Shown one piece after another: positions 9,996 to 41,100 of a stretch of DNA of 64,000 nt (position 1 is its first letter; the number at the start of each line of letters is the position of its first letter). Made by a program: the position numbers and the translations under genes. The DNA comes from Asterias rubens (taxonomy: Eukaryota; Echinodermata; Asteroidea; Forcipulatida; Asteriidae), in NCBI RefSeq assembly GCF_902459465.1, contig NC_047062.1:22945919-23009918 (forward strand), written 5' to 3'. The notes below the pieces were generated by a model. It did not search any database. It was not told where the DNA came from and saw only the letters and a list, made by a program, of their open reading frames with translations.

Positions 9996-11529
9996 CTTGT
10001 ATTATACAATCAATTGTCGATTGTTTACAATAGAACGTAGGTCGAGTGTATAGATTATGTAAAAATTCATGATCACATCACCGAGCCTGACTTGTTGCTG
10101 CCATTTTTGTTTAAAGTAATCATGAAACGCATGGTTCGTCACACATCAGAAATGAACCAGTAAATGACTTTCGTCAAGTTTTCTCTCTGACAGCATGCTC
10201 GACTTTGATTTAAAGGTTAACCCAGGAGTCTAGTCTAGACAGAAAACAACAAGGTCAAAGTAACTTACAAACTTATGGTAAAATGAGTGTTTTAAGTTTA
10301 CAAAAACAGATTTGCAACATGTGACCTTTGCGTTGATACAAAATCAGGAAGTAACTTAAACTTACCCACTTATGTTTAAAAGATTTTTTGTTATGGCCAA
10401 ATAAATAAAATTTGTTTAGGGTCCTCCCTTTTTTGTTGAAAAAAAGGAGGATTTTAGGGTTTTTATTTGGCCTTAGTTTACAAAAACAGATTTGGAACAT
10501 AAGTGCTTTTAGCATTGATATGTACACTGCAGCAGTGGTTTCACTCTGCTGGTTAGGCGCGCGGTCCATTTAGGGCCGGTTCGGCAACCATCACACGATT
10601 GCCGCAAACGATTATTTTATAGAGGGTCAATCGGTTGAGTTTCGGGACGCAATCGTTTCCAGAGATTATAAAAAGACTTTACTCAGATGAAGCACAAAAG
10701 AGTTGGCGCTTGACTGTGGTTTACAACTAACAAAAGAGTTCGCCTACACCAGGCTATCACTGACACTTCCACCGCTAATCCCTCGCTTCTTTTGGTCACA
10801 TATTATCTAGACTATATAATCTTATTCAATTGGATGTTTGTTATCTGTTTGTGTACCTCGGGTTCATTACATTATTTTTGAGCAGTTCTTGTAGTCACGC
10901 CCGCCCTGATTGTCGTAAGTTAAACCAGTTATTTCAATAAATTAACTCAGTCAGTTCTTTAACTTTTCATTCAATTCGTGGTTCTTAATAGTTACACCTT
11001 GCAAACATTTATGGTTTGCAAACCTATGGTTTCAAGTCAACAGTCTCAAAATGTCACTGAATTGGACAGCGCCATCATTTATTTACCAACAAAATGTTCT
11101 GATAATAAGATCCATTCAAGTAAGCATAAAACAAAAAAAATACACACACATACATTTGCCCTAAGGCTTAGTTGATAGCCCAAATCAGTTAAGAGTAGCC
11201 CCCACTTTGAAGTGGCCTTGCGGTCTTGTGTCAGGCGACATCTCATTAAAAAAAGAAATTTTGAAAGGACTCCAAGGCATTTTATCAATCGGCACCCTAT
11301 GATTTCTACGGTAGCAAAAAAGCTCTTGATAACATCTCCTTTACATAACGATTGAGCATTGTTTGCTCAAACCTTGCCCTCTGAAATGTGATAACTGCTA
11401 AACAGATAGCAGAACAGCCACGATCATTGTAAACAGAATAATCCTTACAAGTACCACTATCTTTTACAGATGTGTATGTTGCGTTTATAGTTAATGTATT
11501 GGTAAACTTTTTTGTTTGTTTTGAGCTTT

Positions 11530-11636
11530 GGACCTGCCCAGTTACGTAACCATAGAATAACCTTGGGTAGTCCATCATCTTTGATAATGAACTACCCAAG
11601 TTTATTATTACGTTAGGTTTGGTAACTGGGCAGGTC
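11530..11636. repeat. Imperfect hairpin just upstream of gene A
   Basis: GACCTGCCCAGTTAC near 11530 is an exact 15-bp reverse complement of GTAACTGGGCAGGTC near 11622-11636, with inner partial pairing (CTTGGGTAGT / ACTACCCAAG). The right arm lies within an ATG-less open frame that runs into exon 1. Confidence 0.7.
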
Positions 11637-11770
11637 TGGTTGAGGACTGGTTGAGTTGTACAATTGAAGATCCCCTGCTTGGCCAGTATTTCGATTTGGG
11701 AACTGACAACAGCCAGACAGCTTCAAAACCAGCTACATCACCTCGAGGTGTACTTAGCCAGATCTTCACC

Positions 11771-30550
<18,780 letters not shown>

Positions 30551-30731
30551 TGTGGGTGTGTGTGTGGTGCATGTGTATTATGATGGTTGTCTCTCAAGGT
30601 ACTCCTGTTATTTGTTTACAACAGACCAAGGACGGTTCAGCAGTTAACCATTTTGATACAGTAGACAGTTTTAGTTGACTACTCATACCCCCTCTCCCTC
30701 ACCATAGGCAACTTTAAGTCAAGCACTCAAG

Positions 30732-30886
30732 CCTGGGGTGGATTTCACAAAGAGTTAGGACTAGTCTTATCTCGAGTTAGGACCAGTTACTTGTCCTAAC
30801 TTAGGACAATCCATGCAATTTGTATATCTCCTAGGACTAGCCCTAAGTTAGGACTAGTCCTAACTCTTTGTGAAATCGACACCTGG
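30732..30886. mobile_element. Palindromic MITE, full copy
   Basis: Ends GGTGGATTTCACAAAGAGTT and AACTCTTTGTGAAATCGACA. Internal TAGGACTAGTC and GACTAGTCCTAA words are self-complementary. A second left end (30884-30906) starts at once after it. Confidence 0.85.
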
Positions 30887-30895
30887 GGTGGATTT

Positions 30896-31375
30896 CACAA
30901 AGAGTTAAAGGAACACGTTGCCTTGGATCGGACGACTTGGTCTATAAAAAGCATTTGTAACCATTTTGTATAAAATGCATATGGTTAGAAAGATGTTTTA
31001 AAAGTAGAATACAATGATCCACACAAGTTTGCCTTGAAATTGCGAGGTTTGCCTTTTACTGTGCGAACCAACACAGTCGCCATTTATGGGAGTCAAAATT
31101 TTGACTCCCATAAATGGCCGACCGTGTTAGTGGACGAGGTAAAAGGAAAACCGTGCAATTTCGAGGCATGTTTGTGTGGATCATTGTATTCTACTTATAC
31201 AACATCTTTTTTATTAAAACATATTATCATGGAAAAAGGATTTAGAATCAAAATAATTAAAAAATATATGACAAATAAATATTTATTTAATTGCAGATGC
31301 CCTCCTTATCATTTGAAGAAAAGAAAAAATAGAAATGCTGAGGGTTCGAAATCAACTCAAATATTTTAGTAAGAA
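30896..31375. mobile_element. Long foldback element
   Basis: Centred on a 38-base perfect palindrome around 31079-31118 (TTATGGGAGTCAAAATTTTG in its middle). The arms extend outward with GAATACAATGATCCACACAA and its mirror TTGTGTGGATCATTGTATTC. An open frame across it is an effect of the palindrome. Confidence 0.8.
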
Positions 31376-31524
31376 ATTACTTCTTTCTAAAAAACTATGT
31401 CACTTCAGAGGGAGCTGTTTCTCACAATGTTTGATACTATCAACAGCTCTCCATTGCTTGTTACCAAGTAAGTTTTTATGCTAACAATTTTTTTTGAGTA
31501 ATTACCAATAGTGTACAGTGCTTT
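31368..31524. mobile_element. TTAA MITE, partial
   Basis: Right portion only: ATTACTTCTTTCTAAAAAAC, CACTTCAGAGGGAGC, then GAGTAATTACCAATAGTGTA. It abuts the foldback element before it. Confidence 0.7.
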
Positions 31525-34377
31525 TGAGAGGATGGAGATAGATTTCCTCTTCAAGAAACAAATAAGGCAAACCCTGCTGATTGTGTGAGTCTTTCTTATG
31601 CAAGTATGATATAGTGTTATTAATTATTCTAAATTTTATCAAATAACTGTGATTCCGGTTTCTAAATGTTATCAAATAACTGTGATTCCGGTCGATCGAA
31701 TGGTGTATAATAGTTAGAAATTGAACAGCAACTTCTATCTGCCTTTGTTCTAAAACTTAAAATAAAAAAAAAATAAAAAACAAGTTCACGGGAGGATATT
31801 GTATCAAGCTATTTAAAAATATATTTGATCAATCAAACAGCTGTTATTTTATGTTTTGAATTTTACTTTTTTGCTATGAAAGTATTTTTTGGGGATGTGA
31901 AGGATGTGTGCTGTGTGCCTTGACCGTTATGTTGTGACAAACGTGGCTGTGTTACAGTGTTAGTATGCTCTGTATTGACTGTGTGGTAATGAACGGGTTG
32001 GTGGCTGACCACTGGTAATTGACCAAGCCAAAGCGAGGTCTATAGACCAATTGTGTATGATGTCACAAGCCCCCAAAAATGTCTCCTCTTTGAGGTCAAT
32101 CATTGTGGCTTGGCGTGGCTGAGCGGTCTTGTTACACGGACCCTAGCTCTGGTGTTGTTAGCACGGCCGTTCCAAGGCAAAACAGCGCAACTCAAAAATT
32201 TGTTTTGTTTATACAAGATCATTTTTGGGTAAATTGAGGGTGTTTTTTTCCCATTTTGAAGGCACACTATGTATGGATGTGAATAAAGCATGTCCTACAT
32301 CAGCCTCTTTTTACACTTTTGCTCCTTTTTATGACAAAGCAGGTTGTCTGTGTACTTTATTTTCTTAGCATGTAATTTTTCACGTTAGGCTGTTTTGCCA
32401 TGGAAGGTGCGTGCAGCAGCAAAGTGTGGGTTCCATTCCCGTGATGACATTTGTGCCCTTGATCAAGGCGCCATAATTGCTTCCTACAAAGTTGGGAAGG
32501 TAGGGCATTCTGTCTACCAATACCCATACCTACATCCTTAGGGACTGCGACGGGGGTAACTAGGTTTCAGCCCCAGGAGTAGTTGGCTACGTGTGCACCA
32601 GGTGACAATAGATTTGGGTCGAAAGCCCTCACCTTGGAGTGGTTATTTTTCATGATATAGCACCCAACTCACAAGGCTGGACGGCCCTCAAAACCCTGTG
32701 AGCTGGGCAATTAGCCTAATATATATATTTAGAAGTTGGCTGAGAGTCGTTTGCACATTTCCATTGTTTGACATCAAAGATGTTTTTTGTAATGACCTTG
32801 TTGTACTTCTAATGTGTTTTCTTTTACTCCTATGAAACTGCCCGTTTTATACTATCCAACTCATGTTTGATTTATGGTCAACTTGATGTTAATGTTATTA
32901 ATAATCCAAATCTGTGTTTAATGCTGCTTTACTTTTTATAGCTAGATGCACTAAATTAAGATTTACATTATTTTTTGTAAACTAATAATGAATAATAATA
33001 AAGAAAGAATTACAATGATATTTGTATGAGTCATCTATGTTTGTTCATTTGCAACAACAAAAAGCAGTTGCTCCGAGAAACCGGTCATTGTTGAGGAATT
33101 ATAACAAATAAATTGGCTAGTCTTTTTTAATTAGGTATGTTTCTGTACATGTTGTTCGTGTAAAGATAAGGTATTCAGTTGGTATTGTCCAGTTCATTTT
33201 GTTTTGTTTTTGTTGTCTGTTTTTGGTGGGTCTCCATAGGGGGAGTGAGACTGGGGTGCTCCACAGAGTTTGTGTACCAAGTAGAGGGCCTAAGAGGGGG
33301 GGGGGGGGGGTGGTCAAGCGAAAGTGGTTTGTGTTCTAGTAAATGACTCAGCAATAAAAGGGACAATAATAGGTCCTGCTTGCTAGAACAATGGGGAGTT
33401 GAACAAAGGGGACCATATCATAAAGTTTGTTTGTGTTTCGGTTTCTTTTTTTTCTTTTTTTTGTCATGGTCATTGTTATTAAGTGCAGTATTTTATCTAA
33501 CTCATGACTGTCAACAATCAACACAGACTTAGACACACAAATTTGTGCGCCAAACTGGTTAATATTCGTATGCTCTTATCTTTTTCCGAATTAATAATAC
33601 ATTTTTGGTTGATGCGATTAGTTTTGTGATTATGACAATTTTTATCAAAATCTGGGGTCTCTGTGGTTCAACGTTTGAGGAAACTTGACAAATTTAAGCC
33701 TTAGGGTTGGTGCTCAATTTGACTTGGTAATTGGAATGATATCATCATCATCATAGAGCAAGGAACAGTCAAAATTAAAACTGGCAGCAATTCGGTTTGC
33801 ATGCTCATACCTTGAAACACTTTTTCGGGGGTGCTAGGGCCTACATTCTGGGGGCTAAAAAAGGCTGAATTACCAAAATGTATCCTGCCAAGAAATCAGA
33901 AGTTTAGCTTTTCAAAAATACATTTGATAGATTTTCAATAAGCTGAGAGACTTGGCATTTAAAAAATAGTTTTGTTCATTGTGTTGTGGACCACAAAGTA
34001 AGTACAGCGCCCTCTATTGTTTCTTCCGATGAATTGTTGAACTGTTCAACTCGAGAACTAGAGGTCATTTTGAAAAATTATTACGAAACCTGTGTTTTGC
34101 ATGCATGACAAGGCAATTCGAGCAATCCAAGGACTAAGTCAAACTATGTTTTTTCTTTGGTTAAACAAACCACCACCGCCTGACTGTGACCAGGTGGAGG
34201 CCAGATGGCGCACTTGTAACAAGAATTGTTTACAACTTTATGACGGCCGAATTTAGAGGGAGCGATCGTCTTTCTTTTCTGTAGCTTTGCCTTTGGAAAA
34301 GGTTTGTTTGAATCATGCGGATTATGCTGTTGTTTGTTGTTAATGTTATTGTTCAATTGTTGTGAAAGTAAGGGAAA

Positions 34378-34500
34378 AGTTTCTGTATGACGCCACCACT
34401 TTTTCATTCGATATGAATTAATATAGTATCTAATTTACCCGATTGATATATCCCTTTTTGTAAAAGTGAGTGAAAAAGTGGTGGCGCCATACGGAAAGTT
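34378..34500. mobile_element. Short MITE, CGCCACCACTTTTTCA family, second copy
   Basis: GACGCCACCACTTTTTCATT at the left and AGTGGTGGCGCCATACGGAA at the right. The interior is the reverse complement of the copy at 5589-5715. Confidence 0.8.
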
Positions 34501-34618
34501 ATCCAAAGTAAGACCACCCATCCCACTTTTGTGGGGCTTTACCCCAGTTCTGCAGTTTGCAGACGTCACTTGTTGTTGCACTGAACATGCTGGACACCTT
34601 TGGTAATTCTCACTTGGT

Positions 34619-34729
34619 GTAACCTAGCCCACCTTGTTGAGCTGTTAATGGCTCCGCTTTTAACATCGGCCTCATCAATGTGTTAAAAGCGGAGCCATTA
34701 ACAGCTCAACAAAGTAGGCTAGGTGTAAC
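34619..34729. mobile_element. Near-perfect 110-bp palindrome
   Basis: The arm ACCTAGCCCACCTTGTTGAG...GGCTCCGCTTTTAACA is repeated in reverse as TGTTAAAAGCGGAGCCATTA...GGCTAGGT. The loop is about 14 bases. It is followed at 34825-34854 by a GC-rich hairpin, CCTGCCGACAGCG / CGCCGTCGGCAGG type. Confidence 0.85.
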
Positions 34730-34734
34730 CGATA

Positions 34735-34957
34735 GCGGAACGAACCTAGGCCGTATCCCGACAATGCAACTACTGTATACATATATATTCATATGCATAA
34801 AATAACATAGTTGCAATCCTCCCTGCCGACAGCGCTACGCCGTCGGCAGGAGGGTTACATTATCGCAACTTAAAATAACATATCAGCGAAAATCTTTATT
34901 CAGTTGGTCATCGAAGTTGAAAGAGAATAATGATGTAACAGAAAATTAATCCCGCGG
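34735..34957 (+). promoter_or_regulatory. Possible 5' untranslated exon region of gene B
   Basis: A CCCGCGG|GTAAGTAAG donor-like site ends a candidate exon at 34957, 66 bases before the acceptor TTTGTTTTGTAG ending at 35023. If used, it would splice to the leader of exon 1. The intron would be unusually short, so this is tentative. Confidence 0.3.
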
Positions 34958-35048
34958 GTAAGTAAGAATAATGTTTGAAATTACATTTTAAAAGTATTGC
35001 GTGACCTTTCGTTTGTTTTGTAGGAGAGTAATAGTATACCCAGTCTTA

Positions 35049-35165
35049 ATGGGTGGGACCAAGACACACTTTGCCTGTATAGCTACAGGAATACTTGTGG
35101 CTATTACCGGAGGTGCTTTGATACCTGTAATATGGAATGCTGTCAAACACTCCCTCATGACAAAG
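35049..35165 (+). CDS. Gene B exon 1: first membrane segment
   Basis: 39 codons, starting MGGTKTHFACIATG and ending HSLMTK at phase 0. An acceptor-like TTTGTAG at 35017-35023 suggests the exon begins at 35024 with a short leader. The start sits close to the membrane segment, as in CD36-family proteins. Confidence 0.82.
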
Positions 35166-38100
35166 GTAACAAAACAAAATCTACAGATTATGTATTCTAT
35201 TAAAGACAGTGGACACTATTGGTATTTGTCAAAGACCAGTCTTCTCACTTGGTGTATCTCAACATATATGCATAAAATAACAAACCTGTGAAAACTTGAG
35301 CTCAATCGGTCGTCGAAGTCGCGAGATAAAAATAAAAGAAAAAAACACCCCTGTCACACGAAGTTGTGTGCTTTCAGATGGTTGATTTCGAGACCTCAAA
35401 TTCTAAATCTGAGGTCTTGAAATCAAATTCGTGGAAATTACTTCTTTCTCGAAAACTACGTCACTTCAGAGGGAGCTGTTTCTCACAATGTTTTGTACTA
35501 TCAACCTCTCCCCTTTACTCGTAATCAAGAAAGGTTTTATGCTAATAATTATTTTGAGTAATTACCAATAGTGTCCACTGCCTTTTAACAAACCAGGCAT
35601 AGGGGACACTGACTGTTTAAAAAAAAAAGTTAGATTTGAAAAACAAAAAATTGACTAGAGTGGAACTTGAACCTGCAATCTCTGGATTACCGTGCTCATG
35701 TGAGCTAATAGCCCTAATATTGACCCCTGTTGGTGGTCTCCCTAATTTGTCAATATCGTGACAAAGGTAACTAACAAAAATCTACACATAATTTACTCTA
35801 TCAAGTAACCAAGCAGTCAGGCACAAGCGACACTGGGTAAATTTAAAACAATTTAGGGTTGAACAAAGAAAATTTACTTTAGAGCGGTACTTTTATCCTG
35901 CAATCTCTGGATTAACGTGCTCAACTGAGCTAATGCCCCTAATATTGGCACCTGTTGGTGGTCTCCCTATTTTGTAAATATCGTTGTTTGGTAATGTCAG
36001 TAAGAAGACATAAAACTTAACCTGAAACTGCTCTGTTGCCAGGGATCACACCCGAATAGCTTGTTGTGGCCAAGCGTGTCATGGCTTAGCACACCGCTTC
36101 AAGTTGTGGTGGCTTAGTCGCCACAATGTGGGTTCGAATCTCGGTCCTGGCACTTGTGTCTATGAAAAAGACACTTTTACTTGGCGTTTACGTCCTTATT
36201 TATGGATCCTGCTGAATAACGGAGTACAAGTACAACCTTGGAAGTGGCAGCAGAGGGACTGGGTACTTTTTGTATGGCACAAAACACAATGTCCACAGAT
36301 TTACATTAAACTTACACAGTTTGAAGATAATGATGGTAGAAAGCTTCCATATAACATTACTTGCTGAGGTGCTGTAGTTTTTGAGAATGAGTAAAACAAT
36401 GTCACGACAATACGTTTTACTGTTACGAAAATGATTTTCATGACTTACTCATTTCTCATAAACTACAGCACCTCAGTAAGTAATATTTTAGGGAAGCTTT
36501 CTACCACCACTATTTTCAAACAGTGTAAGTTTAATATAAGTTTTTGTTTGTTTTAACCTTGTAGCTCATGGTATTAGAGCCTTCATCTCTTGTGTACAAC
36601 ATCTGGGAGAAACCCCCTTTCATCATCTACTGGAGATTCTACTTCTTTGATGTTGTAAACTCAGATGAGGTACTCACAGGTGCTAAAGCAAGTGTGGTGC
36701 AAAGAGGTCCCTATGTATACAGGTGAGAAATCTGGGTTTGCTCTAATCAAGTGTGGAATATTAACTATTACTAAACCGTTACAATGTGCGTTACAATAGT
36801 GCTCTGGTCATTGGGCAAATAACATTCATTTAACCATTCTCAGCTCCCTGGGGAGTGTACAGCCCTCAGCTGCCATATGGCGCTAGTAGCTTTTTCATAC
36901 ACAATATCAACCTCTACCCTTGCAGGTACCCATTTATACCCTTTGGTGAAGAGAAGCAATTATAGTAAAGCATCTTGCTCAGGGACAAGTGTCATGACTG
37001 GGATTCGAACCCACACTCCGATGAAGAGAACTTGAATTGAATGCTTGAAACCACTACGCCATGACACCCTTCAATAATATGAGGTGATAATACAACATGT
37101 CTTTGAATACACAGGTTTACAAAGATTTATGCTTTCTTTTAGGCTTGAGATGCATCGGCAGAACTTGACGATAAACAGCAACAATACAATCTCCAATAAG
37201 CCGGTGTACAGCTACTTCTTTGAGCCAGAAATGTCTGTCGGACCAGAGTCTGATTCCTTCATGTCTGTCAATGTTCCCTTTGCTGTAAGTGATCACAAGA
37301 ACCAAATGGGTTTGATCTAGCCTCAAGTTATGATGTTGATTTCACAAAGAACTTAGAACTAGTAGTCTTAACTTATGACTATTCTAAGGAGATATTAAAA
37401 ACTCAAGGCTAGTCCTGAGTTAGAACGAGTAAACTCGAGATAAGAATAGTCTTAACTCTTTGTGAAATCCTACCCAGGTGGATTAACATCACAAACTTTG
37501 TTCAAAACCGGGGCATAGTTTCATATTAGGCAGATAATATTGCTACATAATTTTCAGCTAAGCAGAAATGTGCAGGGATACCAGTCACAACTGGCACATG
37601 TGAACTGTATTATGGTTGGTTACCTTAATCTGCTGAGCATAATTTTGTTGTGCTCAGTCACTACTTTTTGTGCTGAAGCAGCTTTATGAAATTTGGCCCT
37701 ACCCTGCTAACAAGAATTTGGCTGGAACAATCATGAGGTGGCGTTGGGAGGGGGGGGGGGGTAAAATTCCCCCCAGAATTTCCTGAGAAATAGCTATAAT
37801 GAGTGAAATGGGTTGTAGAAGGGTTTGGAAGATCAAGGGTTGGGGACTTTATTCCCTCCCTCTTCAAATGTTCTCATTATTAATTATATCCTTGAATGCT
37901 TGCGTTCACAGACAATCGCCCATCTGTTAGACACTCTTCCAATAGCAGTCCGAGAAATCTTATCTCCCATTTTTAAATACGGATTGAGTGAGCGTCTCTT
38001 TAAGAAGTTGACAGTCGAGGAGCTCTTGTGGGGATACCCGGATGAACTGTTGAAAATAGTCAGCAAGTTTGTCACAATTCCAGGCATGCCCAACGGAGAA

Positions 38101-41100
38101 TTTGGCTTCCTTGTTGGGGTAAGTTAATGGATTTTGCTGATCTTCCCAACCTAATGAGAGATAATGAGAATGATTCCGACCTGTCATTGGTCACAGATGA
38201 CCAATTTTCCATAAGATCAGGTTACAGGGAAGGACTGGTTCTTCACTTCACCACTGGTCACTTTCTAATTTTATCAAAACCTATTTATTAGCCTGTTTAT
38301 TTTGATATAAAAACTACTGACTACTAATTCCCTATTGGCTTCACCACTGGTCACTTTCTAATTGTATCCAAACCTATTTATTAGCCTGTTTATTTTGATA
38401 TAAAAACTACTGACTACTAATTCCCTATTCGCTTCACCACTGGTCACTTTCTAATTGTATCAAAACCTATTTTATATTAGCCTGTTTATTTTGATATAAA
38501 AACTACTGACAACCAATTCCCTATTCGCTTCTCCACTGGTCACTTTCTAATTGTATCAAAACCTATTTATTAGCCTGTTTATTTTGACATAAAAACTACT
38601 GACTACTTATTCCCTATCCCTGCCTCTTTCCCCTTTTCAGCAAAATGGAAGTGCCCACGATGAGTTCACCGTATTCACAGGTGGGGATGTGAGGTCCAAA
38701 ATCAACCTTATTGAGAGTTGGAATGGAAACGATAAGCTGTCATGGTGGCATACCCGCTATGCAAATATGATCAATGGCACAGGTGAGGTCGGAGGAGCAA
38801 ATGTCGAGTTCGTAAGAGAGGTTTGCATTAACACCATGTGAATATCTCTTTTTGAGTAGTGTCGGTTCTGAAAAGAATCAGTGGTTAACGACTTGAAATT
38901 TTGATCAGTATGCTCTGATCGTCTTCAGGAGAATGCTGGACTCTCTCAATCCAAGTCAAGCATTCTCCTGAAGACGATCAGAGCATACTAATCAAACATT
39001 GAATCGTTAACCACTGGTTCTTTTCAGAACCAACACTACTCAAAAAGAGATATTCAATTGGCAAATTATAGCAAACCCCTCTTAGTCATACTTCCCCCAT
39101 ACAAAGTTTCAAATCCTTCTTAAATGTGGATTTGATACATGAGTGCCAAGGAGGTTCTAAGAAAAGCCTTGAGATTGTTGTTATTTTTAATCCATGCATA
39201 AGTGTGATGTAATTCCAAGCCACGCCAATTTCACACAAACTGGCTCCAGTGATTACCAGAAGCTCACAGGTACTAACCTAGTTTCTGTGGGGATTTATGT
39301 CATGAAAAAAAGGGTCTTTGGGCTTTGCAAAAGTTGAATGCCTTGTTAGAAGTTTTTAGTTTCTGTCATAAGAATTGCACTTGAACAAATAAACGTATGC
39401 CCGTACCATCGGAGCTGGAATTAGTAGCAAAACATTGCAGGTGCAGCAGATTTACAAGGATAGCCTTTATCCCAACTCCTTGATTTCTCCAGCTCTTGTT
39501 TCTTAGTCTCCACCCCAAACCCTACACTGAACAGAATGACCTTATTCCTACCTCCCTGATTTCTCCAACTTTTGTTTCTTAGTATCCCACCCCATACCCT
39601 ACAACAGCATTGCCTTAACAATAATAATATTCGTTTTTCATATAGCGCTTTATACACCATGTCTCAGAGTGCTGCCAACATTATTACCCTGATCACTGGG
39701 CATTTCATTTCTTAAACCATCTCGGCTCCCTTGGGAGTATACAGCCTGTGCCACCAAATATGTAGTCCACTAAGCTAAACCAACCACAAGAACCATCTCT
39801 GCCCTCACAGGTACTCATTTACCCCCAGGGTGGAGAGAAGCAATTATAGGAAAGTGTCTTGCTCGAGGCCACAAGTGTCATGACCAGGATTCGAACCTAC
39901 ACTCTGCTGTAGCACCAGAGCGCGAGTTCGGTGCTCTTATCCACTCGGCCACGACACCCCACATCCCAACTCCTTGATTTCTCCAGCTCTTGTGTCAGTG
40001 TCCCTGACCACCCCCCACCCCTCCCCACCGCATATCACACTTTCCACTCATTATGGGACTCTCATGTAATGTTAATATCATATGTTTTGTTCACCTACAG
40101 ATGGTGTGATGTTTCATTCTTTTGTTACTGAAAAAGACACACTACATCTGTTTCAACCAAACTTATGCAGGTTAGAAACAAAAAGCTTATTAAATCTAAT
40201 AACATTTCTCAGTGAGTTGACTTACCATTTGAAACGTTTAAACTGCTTGGGCTGTGGGGTGTGCTGCACACATAATTAAACACAACAGGGCCAAAGACTC
40301 TCAGAAAAGCAAACTTAATCACTGTACTAGCCAAGAACCCAATGGAGAGAAGACAAGGAAAGAAGATGCCGGAGGAAAACCCCAGAGAATTATTTCAGGG
40401 AAAACTCACACAGTCAGGTAGGGACTGAAAACCTAATCCACATAGTGCCCCTGGTGGGATTCAAACGGGGGTCCCAGAGGTGGAAGGCGAGGAAAGATGC
40501 CCGACCAACTTGTGGATCACAAATTCAGGTCATACCCAATTTTTTTTCCCCACCTCTTAACATGTCTGATGTTGAAGCCTTTGTAGCGCTCACTTTCCAC
40601 GAAATTTCATTCCAGATCAATGCCATTTGTCTTTGACCGTGAAAAATCCGTCCGTGGTGTACCTCTGACGAGTTTCTACCTCCCTCCGACAGTGTACCAA
40701 AACAGTAGTGATTTCCCTTCAAACGCTGGCTTCTGCGATGCTAAGACCGAAGCCTGCGGGCCCTCCGGACAGATGAGAGTTGACAAGTGCAGGTTTGGTA
40801 TGTAGTTGATGTTGTTCTGATTCTTTTGTAACAGGTTGATGGTTGTCATTATCATCATCATGGTGATGTCTGTGCGCAAACAGCACACAGGCCTTGCTCA
40901 TTGGCTACAATTTGTTCGTTTTGTGAATTGTTCATTTCTATTGTTAGGCATATTGAGTGGCTTGGAGATGTTGCTTTGTTTCAACACCAACCATCCCCAG
41001 AAAGTTGCTGTTGGTAGGTTCGCATATGTGCTCCACCTCTACGATAGGGTTCATGGATGTCATGGAGAGGAACAAAGTCAAAATGTATTGTTCGCTTTGG

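Larger units (their letters stand above)
2207..11770. other. Spacer between the RLG-repeat gene and CD36-family gene A
   Basis: This carries the 3' untranslated region of the first gene, whose polyadenylation point I cannot fix, and about 9 kb of spacer. Repeats here are listed separately: foldback elements at 2425, 2826, 5589, 6114, 8177 and 8459, a 340-bp direct duplication at 4290/4937, a 34-bp tandem at 7805 and a 137-bp tandem at 8628. Stretches 3090-4280, 6370-7300 and 9990-11520 show nothing recognisable. Open frames in this area are short, lack family resemblance and are rejected. Confidence 0.6.
30551..35048. other. Spacer between genes A and B
   Basis: Includes the 3' untranslated region of gene A (AATAAA-like words occur near 31759, but the true site is unclear) and the 5' side of gene B. 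Elements are listed separately. 31545-33290 has two short SINE-head remnants (about 32108-32160 and 32395-32475). 33300-34370 has a G-run at 33295-33310 and nothing else seen. Confidence 0.6.
35166..36564 (+). other. Gene B intron 1, with a local duplication
   Basis: The exon 1 donor area (TGACAAAGGTAAC at 35158) is repeated as TGACAAAGGTAACT at 35758. The first copy is interrupted by a TTAA MITE (35200-35588). Tails of both copies carry a reversed tRNA-like piece. Then follow a SINE head (36060-36185) and a foldback MITE (36254-36545) that ends about 20 bases before the acceptor. Confidence 0.7.
38783..40100 (+). other. Gene B intron 5
   Basis: Contains a foldback element (38841-39054) and a full reverse SINE (39618-39960). 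39060-39610 has a loose duplicate of TCCTTGATTTCTCCAGCTCT with 39960-40000 and little else. Confidence 0.7.

Noticed and set aside
31034..31369. 111-codon frame
   Set aside because: Spans the centre of a long palindrome; self-complementary sequence produces it.
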